The notes under the pieces: generated by a model
What the model was told of the DNA's origin: nothing
Databases searched by the model: none
Seen by the model: the letters and a program-made list of their open reading frames with translations, nothing else
In this document: positions 1 through 6,343 of the stretch, in pieces
Position numbering within the stretch: the first letter of the stretch is position 1
Layout: each line of letters opens with the position of its first letter
Position numbers and translations under genes: made by a program
NCBI GenBank assembly: GCA_946623295.1
Contig: CAMOQY010000084.1
Coordinates: 1-6,538 of the forward strand
Source of the DNA: an uncultured Lachnospiraceae bacterium
GTDB lineage: Bacteria > Bacillota > Clostridia > Lachnospirales > Lachnospiraceae
Length of the DNA stretch: 6,538 bases
Direction: 5' to 3'

Positions 1-1274
1 GGGAAATGTCTCGCATAGGCAAGTCTGGAATCCAGAGCCCAGAAAACCTTGACTATACGCATCGTCGCCTGGGCAACGGGCTCGGAAATATCACCGCCGG
101 GCGGCGATACAGCTCCGATAGCCGTAACGGAGCCTCTCTTTGATCCGCTTCCGAGGCATTCCACGCTGCCCGCTCTCTCGTAGAACTGGGCCAGGCGCGA
201 TGCCAGATACGCGGGGTAGCCTTCCTCGCCGGGCATCTCTTCAAGGCGTCCGGACATCTCGCGCAGAGCCTCGGCCCAGCGTGAGGTGGAGTCGGCCAGA
301 ACAGCCACGTCATATCCCATATCGCGGAAATACTCAGCTATCGTGATACCGGTGTATATCGACGCCTCGCGGGCAGCCACCGGCATGTCGGAGGTATTGG
401 CGATAAGTACTGTCCTCTTCATCAAAGGCTCGCCGTTGCGCGGGTCATTAAGCTCCGGAAATTCCATAAGAACGTCCGTCATCTCGTTGCCGCGCTCACC
501 GCAGCCGATGTATACCACTATATCCACATCAGACCATTTCGCAAGCTGGTGCTGGACCACGGTCTTGCCCGAGCCAAAGGGGCCGGGAACCGCGGCAGTG
601 CCGCCCTTGGCGATGGGGAACATGGTATCTATGATCCTCTGACCGGAGTTCATGGGGCGGTCGGGGACATATTTATGCTTGTAAGGACGGGCGATACGTA
701 CCGGCCAGCGCTGTATCATGGTCAGCTCGTGATCTTTGCCCTTTTCGTCCCTGACTACCGCGATCACTTCCGTCACGGTATGCGAGCCTCCGCGGACCTC
801 GATCACTTCCCCGGATATCCCGTAGGGGACCATGATCCTGTGGCTGATGGCGGAAGTCTCCTGGACCGTGCCAAGCACATCGCCCGCGGAGACCATATCG
901 CCGGCGGAAGCGACAGGTACGAAGTCCCACTGCTTCTCGCGGTCCAGAGCGGGCACGTCGATGCCTCTCGTTATGGAATCGCCGGCCACACGTCTCATCT
1001 CCGGCAGAGGTCTCTGGATGCCGTCGTAAATATTGTTCAGCATGCCTGGGCCAAGTTCGACCGACATCGGCATTCCGGTAGTGACAACCTCGGCACCCGG
1101 ACCAAGGCCGGAGGTCTCCTCATAGACCTGGATGGATGCGCTGTCGCCGGTCATGTTAAGTATCTCGCCTATCAGCCTCTTCTCGCCCACGCGCACCACG
1201 TCCGATACGTTCGCGTCGGCAAGTCCCTTTGCCACTACCAGAGGACCGGATACCTTTGTAATTATTCCGCTCAT
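1..1274 (-). CDS. atpA: V-type ATP synthase catalytic subunit A (alpha chain), 3' part cut by window edge
   Basis: Catalytic subunit of the cytoplasmic V1/A1 head, where three A and three B subunits bind and hydrolyse (or make) ATP. The frame starts at ATG 1274 with MSGIITKVSGPLVVAKG and stays open to the left edge, giving 424 codons and ending in YARHF; the family is usually near 590 residues, so the C-terminal quarter is missing. Visible motifs are the Walker A loop GPFGSGKT (residues 231-238, bases 561-584), GCGERGNEM with the presumed catalytic Glu260, the Walker B strand VAVLAD ending at Asp328, then STSRWAEALREMSGRLEEMP, and SPPGGDISEPV (390-400). The stretch between the N-terminal barrel and the P-loop is long, fitting the extra 'non-homologous' insert that separates A from F-type beta and from B. 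A Shine-Dalgarno AGGAAGGA (1282-1289) lies 7 bases before the ATG. It follows subunit F after 56 bases; subunit B should come next, outside the window. Also called ntpA/vatA. The identification is secure. Confidence 0.98.
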   Translation of the reverse strand, partial: MSGIITKVSGPLVVAKGLADANVSDVVRVGEKRLIGEILNMTGDSASIQVYEETSGLGPGAEVVTTGMPMSVELGPGMLNNIYDGIQRPLPEMRRVAGDSITRGIDVPALDREKQWDFVPVASAGDMVSAGDVLGTVQETSAISHRIMVPYGISGEVIEVRGGSHTVTEVIAVVRDEKGKDHELTMIQRWPVRIARPYKHKYVPDRPMNSGQRIIDTMFPIAKGGTAAVPGPFGSGKTVVQHQLAKWSDVDIVVYIGCGERGNEMTDVLMEFPELNDPRNGEPLMKRTVLIANTSDMPVAAREASIYTGITIAEYFRDMGYDVAVLADSTSRWAEALREMSGRLEEMPGEEGYPAYLASRLAQFYERAGSVECLGSGSKRGSVTAIGAVSPPGGDISEPVAQATMRIVKVFWALDSRLAYARHF

Positions 1275-1330
1275 AAATCTATCCTTCCTAATCAGTATTC
1301 TCGACCAAAGCTCTGTCCGCTCCGCGGCGG

Positions 1331-1660
1331 TCAGTCGCCCAGCATATTCGTTCCCACGGCACGCTCGACAGCCTCGTTCAAGGCCTGGAGCCCCCTGCCG
1401 GAAGAGCCTTCCCTGCCCGGTATCAGAATGATCGCGGGCGTAGGAAGATCCTTGTATCTATCCATCTCCGATGCGAGCGCATCGGCAAGATTCTCCTCCA
1501 CGTATATTATGGCGTAATCTCCCGATTCTCTCGTCATATATTTCAGCGCGGCCAGAGCCTGCTCGCCGTTGTCGACGGGGAAAGCCTCTATCCCGAGAGC
1601 CTTAAAGCCCATCACAGTCTCGTTGCCGCCTATAACACCTATCTTAAGCATAGAGATCAC
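1331..1660 (-). CDS. atpF: V-type ATP synthase subunit F
   Basis: Small central-stalk subunit that binds subunit D in the rotor shaft and helps couple ATP turnover to rotation (NtpG in Enterococcus naming). The protein is about 109 residues, the usual family size. It begins with the typical alternating strand KIGVIGG followed by a helix starting ETVMGFKALGIEAF, and has a central hydrophobic strand (YAIIYVEE) and a later PAIILIPG strand, which fits the CheY-like/Rossmann fold of the family. Two starts are possible. GTG at 1660 has AAAGGAAAGG (1665-1674) just upstream at good spacing; ATG at 1651 (MLKIGVIGG) has the same site 13 or more bases away. I favour GTG on spacing, but the ATG start would give a more standard N-terminus. 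With GTG the gene overlaps the end of subunit C by 17 bases, so translation is probably coupled. Gene symbols differ between nomenclatures. Confidence 0.93.
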   Translation of the reverse strand: MISMLKIGVIGGNETVMGFKALGIEAFPVDNGEQALAALKYMTRESGDYAIIYVEENLADALASEMDRYKDLPTPAIILIPGREGSSGRGLQALNEAVERAVGTNMLGD

Positions 1661-2636
1661 GCAGCCTTTCCTTTATCACATCTCCGGAGACGCCCGCAAG
1701 AGTGCAGGTAAGTATCATCCTGACCGCGGTTACCTCGTTTTCCATCGCGGCCAGATACGCCACTACGACCTCCGGTCCGCTGCTGATCAGCGAAGCGCTC
1801 TTAAGGTAAGCCACCTTGGCATTGTCCACAGCCATTTCAAGCGCCGTAATACTCTCTCCTTCTGTATTAAGGACCTCTCCCGCCGCATCGCGCAGCGGCC
1901 CGCCGGCTGCAAAAAGCTCCGCGACCGACGCAGCTCCGTCCGCCGCGATTATCGCGCCTTTTGACACGCTTCCGCCGTCGGTGATGACCTCATCGAGAAA
2001 GCTGTCGTCCTTGCCGAGTCTGTCCGCGCGCACGGCGCTGATAAGGTTCGCACCGTCTATAAGAAGCTGTACATAGCCGGTCACCCACGGGCAGTCAAGC
2101 CTGCCTGCCAGTTCCAGCGCTTCGGTATAATAAGCGCGGTCCAGCACGAAATCGGCGGCCTGCGGATTGCCTGTTCTGGCAAGGATCTCCCTTGCCTGAG
2201 TGATCGCATGCGCAAGCGGACGCGGCAGCATGACAAGCTGTCCGTCCCTGTAGTACCCGGAGATACGCTCCGCGCTCAGTCTTCCCGCTCCCGAGAGCAG
2301 CCTGTCGGGAGTCTCGCCCATAGCCTCACTCTTTATCAGGACCTTGGCGTTGTGATAATCGTATTTGAGCCGGAAGAGATCTACCGTCTCGCTGTCCGGA
2401 CAGAGCGAAGCAGCCTCGTTGATCCTTTTCTCCTTGAAGAGCGCGAGAATATGATTGATCTCCGGGGTAGTCTTCCCCGACATATCCTCATACCCGCAGT
2501 CGGTCAGAAGCTTTGCGGCTTCGTCAAAGGAGGCGGCGTCCACCATGCGCAAAGCCTTCTCCCGGCTCAGCATCGAAGCCTCGCGGGATCTGATCATGGC
2601 AGACAGGCAGATGTATTTTTCTCTGTTTACTGACAA
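1644..2636 (-). CDS. atpC: V-type ATP synthase subunit C
   Basis: Socket subunit equivalent to eukaryotic subunit d. It sits on top of the proteolipid ring and receives the central shaft (D/F), linking the rotating ring to the head. The start I choose is TTG at 2634-2636, giving 330 residues and an N-terminus reading SVNREKYICLSAMIRSREAS, which resembles the usual 'YxxxxARIRAxEAxLL' opening of the family. The site GGAGGAG (2643-2649) lies 6 bases before this TTG, in the short gap after the subunit E stop. A longer open frame begins at 2705 but would overlap subunit E by 50 bases and adds a non-conserved N-terminus, so I reject it. Later features fit the all-helical C family, including the Asp/Leu-rich repeats and the segment VAYLAAMENEVTAVRMILTC (residues ~287-306), part of the conserved C-terminal 'E(N/I)xNLRxIL' type motif. 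The length agrees with the 320-340 typical for bacteria. Confidence 0.93.
   Translation of the reverse strand: MSVNREKYICLSAMIRSREASMLSREKALRMVDAASFDEAAKLLTDCGYEDMSGKTTPEINHILALFKEKRINEAASLCPDSETVDLFRLKYDYHNAKVLIKSEAMGETPDRLLSGAGRLSAERISGYYRDGQLVMLPRPLAHAITQAREILARTGNPQAADFVLDRAYYTEALELAGRLDCPWVTGYVQLLIDGANLISAVRADRLGKDDSFLDEVITDGGSVSKGAIIAADGAASVAELFAAGGPLRDAAGEVLNTEGESITALEMAVDNAKVAYLKSASLISSGPEVVVAYLAAMENEVTAVRMILTCTLAGVSGDVIKERLRDLYA
1665..1674 (-). promoter_or_regulatory. Shine-Dalgarno site of subunit F, inside the end of subunit C
   Basis: AAAGGAAAGG on the minus strand within the last codons of subunit C. Its upstream AAAGG is 9 bases from GTG 1660, while its nearest edge is 13 bases from ATG 1651, which favours the GTG start. 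The location inside the upstream gene suggests translational coupling of C and F. Confidence 0.55.
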
Positions 2637-2642
2637 ATTCGT

Positions 2643-2649
2643 CTCCTCC
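2643..2649 (-). promoter_or_regulatory. Shine-Dalgarno site setting the TTG start of subunit C
   Basis: GGAGGAG on the minus strand, 6 bases before TTG 2636. There is no ATG or GTG at a suitable distance, so this strong site decides that subunit C uses a TTG start. It lies in the 19-base gap between the E stop (2656-2658) and C. Confidence 0.85.
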
Positions 2650-2655
2650 GATTTT

Positions 2656-3240
2656 TTATCCGAACAGGATCCTGGCAACCTCAGGCGAAAGCTCTCTGCG
2701 GGCAAGCTCCATGAGCAGCTCCAGAGTAGCGTTGACCTCTATGTTGCCTCTCTTGAGTATTAATCCGCCGGCAAAATCACGGCTGTTTTCAGAAAGCGTC
2801 AGATGCGTGCCCATCTCCGAGTTGACCGAAGCAACGACCCTCTCGCCCAGCAGCTCACGGTCGTGGCTGTTGAGGATGACTTCCTCATCCCCCGACACTA
2901 CAGCTCCCTTTGCGAGCTTTACGAGGAAATCCCCGTATTCTCCCTCTGGCAGCTGTGGTATCGCTTTGAGCGCACGGTCAAAGGCCTCACCGACCTGCTT
3001 CTGCTTCATGGCGAGGGCGGCTTTCTTTGCCTCCATCTCGTTCATGCGGTGAGCGCCGTCAAGCCTCTGCTCGCCCTCCGCGGCAAGCGCTCTGTGCGCC
3101 TCCTCGTAGGCGGCAGCGGCCTTTGCCTCGTATTCGGCTTTTATCTTTGCGCACTGCCCGGCGGCAGCCTCTATAATAGCGTCAGCCTGAGCCTTTGCGT
3201 CGGCCTGAATATGTGCAATTATCTTTTCAGTGCCTCTCAT
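2656..3240 (-). CDS. atpE: V-type ATP synthase subunit E (peripheral stalk)
   Basis: Peripheral-stalk subunit that pairs with subunit G/H as a long coiled coil and ties the A3B3 head to membrane subunit I so that the head does not rotate with the shaft. The 194-residue protein has the usual two-part build. Residues 1 to ~100 are a charged, Ala/Glu/Lys/Gln-rich helix with coiled-coil character (for example DAKAQADAIIEAAAGQCAKI), and ~103-194 form a globular domain with the typical DEEVILNSHDREL and FAGGLILKRGNIEVNATLE segments. The latter corresponds to the conserved 'GG(V/L)xxxxxDGxIxxxxTxE' region of the family. The ATG at 3240 has AAAGGGA six bases upstream. It starts 16 bases after the K stop, and C follows after 19 bases. 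The length matches bacterial homologues. Confidence 0.95.
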   Translation of the reverse strand: MRGTEKIIAHIQADAKAQADAIIEAAAGQCAKIKAEYEAKAAAAYEEAHRALAAEGEQRLDGAHRMNEMEAKKAALAMKQKQVGEAFDRALKAIPQLPEGEYGDFLVKLAKGAVVSGDEEVILNSHDRELLGERVVASVNSEMGTHLTLSENSRDFAGGLILKRGNIEVNATLELLMELARRELSPEVARILFG

Positions 3241-3256
3241 TACTTGTCCCTTTCGC

Positions 3257-3730
3257 TTACAGACTGATGGAGTTGAGCATCAGGAAGGAAGCCAGCAGGC
3301 AGAGGATCGCGTAGAACTCTACAACGATACACATGATCATACCCTTTGACCAGTGATCGGGCTTCTTTGCAAGGATGTTGATGGAAGAAGCCGCAACCTT
3401 GCCCTGGGCAATGGCTGAGATCAGACCGCCGATACCGATGGGAAGGCAGGCGGCAAAGATCTGGAATCCGGCTTCGGTGGAGACCTCGGCTCCCGCTACC
3501 TTAAGGTATGTCAGGAAGAAAATAACGAAGCCGTAAAGACCCTGCGTACCGGGAATGACCTGAAGGATCATGATCTTGCCGAACTTTCCGGGATCTTCGG
3601 TAACGAGTCCCGCGCCCGCTTCACCTGCAAGTCCGGTACCTTTGCCAGAGCCTGCGCAGGCCAGCGCCGCCGCTATGGCCGCACCCACGAGGGCAATTCC
3701 TTTTCCTCCGAGAGAAGTGATAAAATCCAT
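3257..3730 (-). CDS. ntpK: V-type ATP synthase proteolipid subunit K, likely Na+-binding
   Basis: Ion-carrying proteolipid that forms the rotating membrane ring (equivalent to subunit c; L in Thermus). The 157-residue protein is a duplicated hairpin with four predicted membrane helices near residues 9-30, 52-77, 88-110 and 128-152. The ion-site Glu is Glu138 in helix 4 (VVEFYAIL). The matching place in helix 2 has no acid but holds LQVIPGTQGLYGF. From memory, the E. hirae NtpK Na+ ligands are Leu61 (backbone), Thr64, Gln65, Gln110 and Glu139, with Tyr68 nearby. The counterparts here are Ile59, Thr62, Gln63, Gln109, Glu138 and Tyr66, so the set looks complete and Na+ coupling is inferred. A near-perfect Shine-Dalgarno AGGAGG (3739-3744) lies 8 bases before the ATG, in line with the ring needing many copies. 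An 84-base gap separates it from subunit I, the longest gap inside the operon. Confidence 0.97.
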   Translation of the reverse strand: MDFITSLGGKGIALVGAAIAAALACAGSGKGTGLAGEAGAGLVTEDPGKFGKIMILQVIPGTQGLYGFVIFFLTYLKVAGAEVSTEAGFQIFAACLPIGIGGLISAIAQGKVAASSINILAKKPDHWSKGMIMCIVVEFYAILCLLASFLMLNSISL

Positions 3731-3763
3731 GACAAATTCCTCCTAAGAATGTTTAACTGTATC

Positions 3764-3782
3764 AAAAACTGCCTTGGCAGCC
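3764..3782 (-). other. Short hairpin plus T-run in the I-K gap
   Basis: On the minus strand the gap between subunits I and K contains GG CTGC-CAAG-GCAG followed directly by TTTTTG. The core is a 4-bp GC-rich stem with a 4-base loop, extendable by two G-U pairs. It looks like a weak intrinsic terminator or an mRNA processing/stability site just before the high-copy ring gene. The stem is too short for confident termination, and since the E, C, F and A genes downstream need transcription, any termination would have to be partial. Confidence 0.3.
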
Positions 3783-3814
3783 GTAAACCTTTTAAGTCCT
3801 GTCCGTACCCGCCG

Positions 3815-5776
3815 TCATCTTCTGACGTTGTTGTACTTTCCGCTGATCTCGAGCGGGGTAAAGGGCTTGCCTCCGTCCGCGTAGAACTTTCCGAAGAACT
3901 CCAGACACTGGAGCCTGAGGTCGTGCACATAGCAGCCCAGAATGTTCAGGCCGAAGTTCATCGCGTGGCCCAGCAGGAAGATCACGATAAAGACGAGGAT
4001 CGTAAGCGGATTGACGCCGCCTGACTGCATCGGCATGATCGCGACCGAGTTGAATACCTGCCCTACTACGCCGCCGGCGAGCATCAGCGCCATAATACGC
4101 GCGTAGGAAAGCACATCTCCCAGCCAGCCGGTAGCCGTATTGTATATGCAGGCGACTGCGGCGGTGACTTTTCCGAAGCCCTTTTTCTCGCGCCCTGCTC
4201 CAAGCAGCAGCATAACGACTCCGATTATGAGAACGATCGGAATTCCCGAGATATTTCCAATATCCAGGAACCAGAGGATACCGCCGATGAGGATCACCCA
4301 GAGAGAGCCTTCCTCCCAGATAGCCGAGGCCGTCTCGCCGCGTTTGACCTTCTGGACGAAGTTGACCGCCATGCCGGTATTCAGATGGATAACGCCGAGT
4401 ATGAGCGATCCGTAAAGGACCATCTCGCTGTCCCTGACCGGGCTAAAGAGATAAGGCATCGACCACTGCGTGCCTGTGATCATCGTAACGAACTGCGCCA
4501 CGACATCACTGAAGAAGCTGCCGGTGAGCGCGCCGCCCACAAAAGTCGCTACGCCGCAGTAAAGCAGCAACTGGCAGAACGAAAGCGAGTTGTTTCTCGG
4601 GCGAAGCTTTTTGAGCGCCACTATGGCGGCGGCGATCATGATCAGTCCGTAGCCCATATCCGCCATCATCAGTCCGTAAAATACGATAAAGAAAGGCGCC
4701 ATTAGGGGATTGGGATCCACAGTGCCGTACAGCGGCAGCGAATACATATTTGTCACCATGTTCAAAGCGTTGGTGAATTTGTTGTTGCGGAGACTTACGG
4801 GGACCTCCGGGTACTCTTCTTCTGAAGGGGCTTCGGTCTCCCAGGCGCAGTCATATGAAGCAAGTACCGAGGCAAGCTTTTCTTCATCGGCAGCCGGCAG
4901 CCAGCCCTGCATTATAATGCAGCTCTCCGTGGCAGCCATCCTTTCCTCGGCCTCGGCCATGGCGATCCTGGCGCAGAGCCTGTCTGCGGCGAGCCTGAGC
5001 TCGTCCCTGCGGGATGAAAGAGATTCGATCTCGCTCTGGAGTGCGGTCTTTTCCTCCGCAATGGCTTCGAGACTGAGGCGGGTACGGCCCAGCGCCTCCG
5101 TAGGAGTCCCCTCCATTCCCATGACCGGCGCAAGCGCGAAGCTGAAAGGTTTAAGCGCACTCTGCACCTCGGCAAACACCTCGTTCACGCAGATCATGAT
5201 AAGGTATTTGAACTCGCGGTCTTCGCTTACTATACATATCTCTGCCTCATCGCTGACTACTGCCAGCGCGGCGTTGAGATCCAGCATCGAGGTCTTCGCG
5301 GGAACGGTACCGAGCAGCACGCGGGTGGTCTCGGTATGGTCTATGGACAGATCCATCCCGAGCGACTGCCACGGCTGGAGCGATAGCTGCGCCGAGCGTT
5401 CCTTTGACTCATCGGCAGAAAGCTTTCTGAGGCGCTCGTCCCGTCCGATGATGGAATCAGCGAGCTCAAGCGCTTCCTTTACGCCGCTGTCCTGGAGAAA
5501 GACCTCGCTGTCCTTCTCGGGCTTCGGAGTAAGCAGACCCTTTTTCTCGGGGACGGCCCGGTCGAGGATCTCTACGGCGCTCAGGAGCCTTGAAAGCTCG
5601 CCTCTGCGATCCTGCGCATCAGAAGACATGCGGCGCGTCAGAGCCTGCATGTCGCCTTCCTCCGGAGGAAGCTCCGCAAGCTGGACGCAGCCGAGACGTA
5701 TCAGATCCCGCAGGAGTCTACGTTTGTCCGTCTTCATCGCCGCCAGGCGTATCTTTTTCATTTCAACGATAGCCAT
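3815..5776 (-). CDS. ntpI: V-type ATP synthase subunit I (membrane stator, a-subunit)
   Basis: Large stator subunit equivalent to eukaryotic subunit a. Its membrane half forms the ion half-channels beside the K ring and its cytoplasmic half holds the peripheral stalks. The 653-residue protein begins MAIVEMKKIRLAAMK, a typical family start, and has a soluble N-terminal part (1 to ~345) with charged helical segments around 40-130 and 230-285. From ~355 onward come about eight hydrophobic segments (for example 357-388, 399-428, 452-473, 492-506, 511-527, 540-580, 589-617). The motif GDVLSYARIMALMLAGG carries Arg560 (bases 4097-4099), the expected essential Arg facing the ring Glu. The end (VHDLRLQCLEFFGKFYADGG) is the usual conserved C-terminal segment. 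The stop of the preceding stalk gene abuts this ATG (TAAATG), and GAGG lies 6 bases upstream, so translation is probably coupled. Size and order fit bacterial NtpI. Also called atpI. Confidence 0.97.
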   Translation of the reverse strand: MAIVEMKKIRLAAMKTDKRRLLRDLIRLGCVQLAELPPEEGDMQALTRRMSSDAQDRRGELSRLLSAVEILDRAVPEKKGLLTPKPEKDSEVFLQDSGVKEALELADSIIGRDERLRKLSADESKERSAQLSLQPWQSLGMDLSIDHTETTRVLLGTVPAKTSMLDLNAALAVVSDEAEICIVSEDREFKYLIMICVNEVFAEVQSALKPFSFALAPVMGMEGTPTEALGRTRLSLEAIAEEKTALQSEIESLSSRRDELRLAADRLCARIAMAEAEERMAATESCIIMQGWLPAADEEKLASVLASYDCAWETEAPSEEEYPEVPVSLRNNKFTNALNMVTNMYSLPLYGTVDPNPLMAPFFIVFYGLMMADMGYGLIMIAAAIVALKKLRPRNNSLSFCQLLLYCGVATFVGGALTGSFFSDVVAQFVTMITGTQWSMPYLFSPVRDSEMVLYGSLILGVIHLNTGMAVNFVQKVKRGETASAIWEEGSLWVILIGGILWFLDIGNISGIPIVLIIGVVMLLLGAGREKKGFGKVTAAVACIYNTATGWLGDVLSYARIMALMLAGGVVGQVFNSVAIMPMQSGGVNPLTILVFIVIFLLGHAMNFGLNILGCYVHDLRLQCLEFFGKFYADGGKPFTPLEISGKYNNVRR

Positions 5777-6091
5777 TTAAGCCCTCACTGTTTTTTCCAC
5801 TATGAAAGCAACGGCGTCATCCATATGTGCCGTTGCCTTTACGCGGAGCGAACTGACGCCGGATTTTGCGCCGCGTTCACCAAGCTCCCGGTCTTCTTTT
5901 ATCTGTTCGTCGATTTTGGTCATCAGAGTCACCCTGTCGTTGGCCGCCATAGACCTGGCCGTCTCTATCGACGCCTTGCCCTTTTCTTCGGCTTCCGCTA
6001 CCATCGCGCGCGCCCTGGCCTGAGCATGCGCGATCGTCTCCCTGGCGGCGGCTTCCTCTCTGGTGATGCTCTCTATTGCATTAAAAGACAT
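5777..6091 (-). CDS. atpH: V-type ATP synthase subunit G/H (peripheral stalk)
   Basis: First gene of the operon, encoding the small stalk partner of subunit E (subunit H in archaea, G in Thermus, NtpF in Enterococcus). The start chosen is ATG 6089-6091, giving 104 residues beginning MSFNAIESITREEAAARE. GGGAGG lies 7 bases upstream. An in-frame ATG at 6136 would add 15 residues but lies upstream of the predicted transcription start, so it is rejected. The protein is almost wholly helical and charged, rich in Ala, Glu, Arg and Lys (AAARETIAHAQARARAMVAE), as expected for a right-handed coiled-coil stalk. Sequence conservation in this family is weak, so the call rests on length, composition and position ahead of subunit I. 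It ends in a TAA directly touching the start of I. Confidence 0.88.
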   Translation of the reverse strand: MSFNAIESITREEAAARETIAHAQARARAMVAEAEEKGKASIETARSMAANDRVTLMTKIDEQIKEDRELGERGAKSGVSSLRVKATAHMDDAVAFIVEKTVRA

Positions 6092-6098
6092 GGAGATA

Positions 6099-6104
6099 CC
6101 TCCC
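6099..6104 (-). promoter_or_regulatory. Shine-Dalgarno site of the first operon gene
   Basis: GGGAGG on the minus strand, 7 bases before ATG 6091. It fixes the start of subunit G/H at that codon rather than at the in-frame upstream ATG at 6136. Confidence 0.85.
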
Positions 6105-6121
6105 AATTGCGTAGATGATTT

Positions 6122-6150
6122 ATTATACCAAATCAATTACAAACTGACAA
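6122..6150 (-). promoter_or_regulatory. Sigma-70/SigA-type promoter of the V-ATPase operon
   Basis: On the minus strand TTGTCA (6145-6150, five of six consensus bases) is followed after exactly 17 bases by a perfect TATAAT (6122-6127), which is preceded by TGG and so has an extended -10 element (TGGTATAAT). Transcription would start near 6115, leaving a leader of about 24 bases that contains just the ribosome site. No regulator site is certain, but palindromes built on TTTCCG/CGGAAA lie 16-60 bases upstream. The -10 box overlaps the stop codon of the decayed frame upstream. Confidence 0.85.
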
Positions 6151-6326
6151 CAAATCCTGTCATTATTTCCGTCACTCGGAAATCCGTCGTTCAGACAGTT
6201 TTCCGGAAAAGTACGGTCATCAAACCGGTGCAAGTCATAGATAAAGACGTTGACACCATGATCGGCAGCCTCGCCTATCTGCATGCGCATCTCGTAAGGA
6301 TCCGCCGGCCTTGTATCGCCTGCCTG
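6123..6326 (-). pseudogene. Remnant of a GH99-like/WbsX-type glycan enzyme
   Basis: This open stretch of 67 codons lies between stops at 6327-6329 and 6123-6125. It includes RPADPYEMRMQIGEAADHGV, then NVFIYD, then FDDRTFPENCLNDGF and NNDRI. From memory it resembles the N-terminal region of the GH99-like domain family (often annotated as WbsX-like glycosyltransferase or lipopolysaccharide biosynthesis protein), whose members typically read 'ADPxVMxxQIdxAADHGIDxFIFDWYWYDxxPFLExxLxxGFL...NxDRxKFxLMWAN'. Here WYW is replaced by LHR, two Leu positions are Pro, and similarity stops after NNDRI where the normal KFxLMWAN should follow. The frame has no suitable start, is broken by stops on both sides and is a small fraction of a 350+ residue family, so it is a decayed fragment. 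Its last codons overlap the operon promoter. The family name rests on pattern memory, not a search. Confidence 0.6.
6166..6210. promoter_or_regulatory. Palindromes with TTTCCG/CGGAAA half-sites upstream of the promoter
   Basis: A perfect 12-base palindrome TTTTCCGGAAAA sits at 6199-6210, and an inverted repeat tttccg-tcact-cggaaa sits at 6166-6182. Both share the same half-site and lie just upstream of the -35 box (6145-6150), a usual place for an activator or repressor site. They also fall within the decayed coding frame, so they may be chance. No regulator can be named. Confidence 0.25.
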
Positions 6327-6343
6327 TTACGTCAGCGGCAGGA

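Noticed and set aside
1275..1330. CCGC/GCGG-type short stem in the F-A gap as a terminator.
   Set aside because: The stem is about four pairs with a tiny loop and there is no T-run after it; subunit A must be co-transcribed, so termination here is unlikely.
549..1517. A plus-strand open frame of 322 codons opposite subunits A and F.
   Set aside because: The minus strand here encodes clear, motif-bearing subunit A and F; the plus frame is His/Gly/Asp-rich antisense shadow.
2637..2705. N-terminal extension of subunit C to a start at 2705.
   Set aside because: It overlaps the end of subunit E, lacks a ribosome site and is non-conserved in character; the TTG at 2636 has a strong site and a family-like N-terminus.
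4710..5780. A plus-strand open frame of 356 codons opposite the N-terminal half of subunit I.
   Set aside because: It is Ser/Ala/Arg-rich and low in complexity, mirrors the codon pattern of the real gene on the other strand, and resembles no family.
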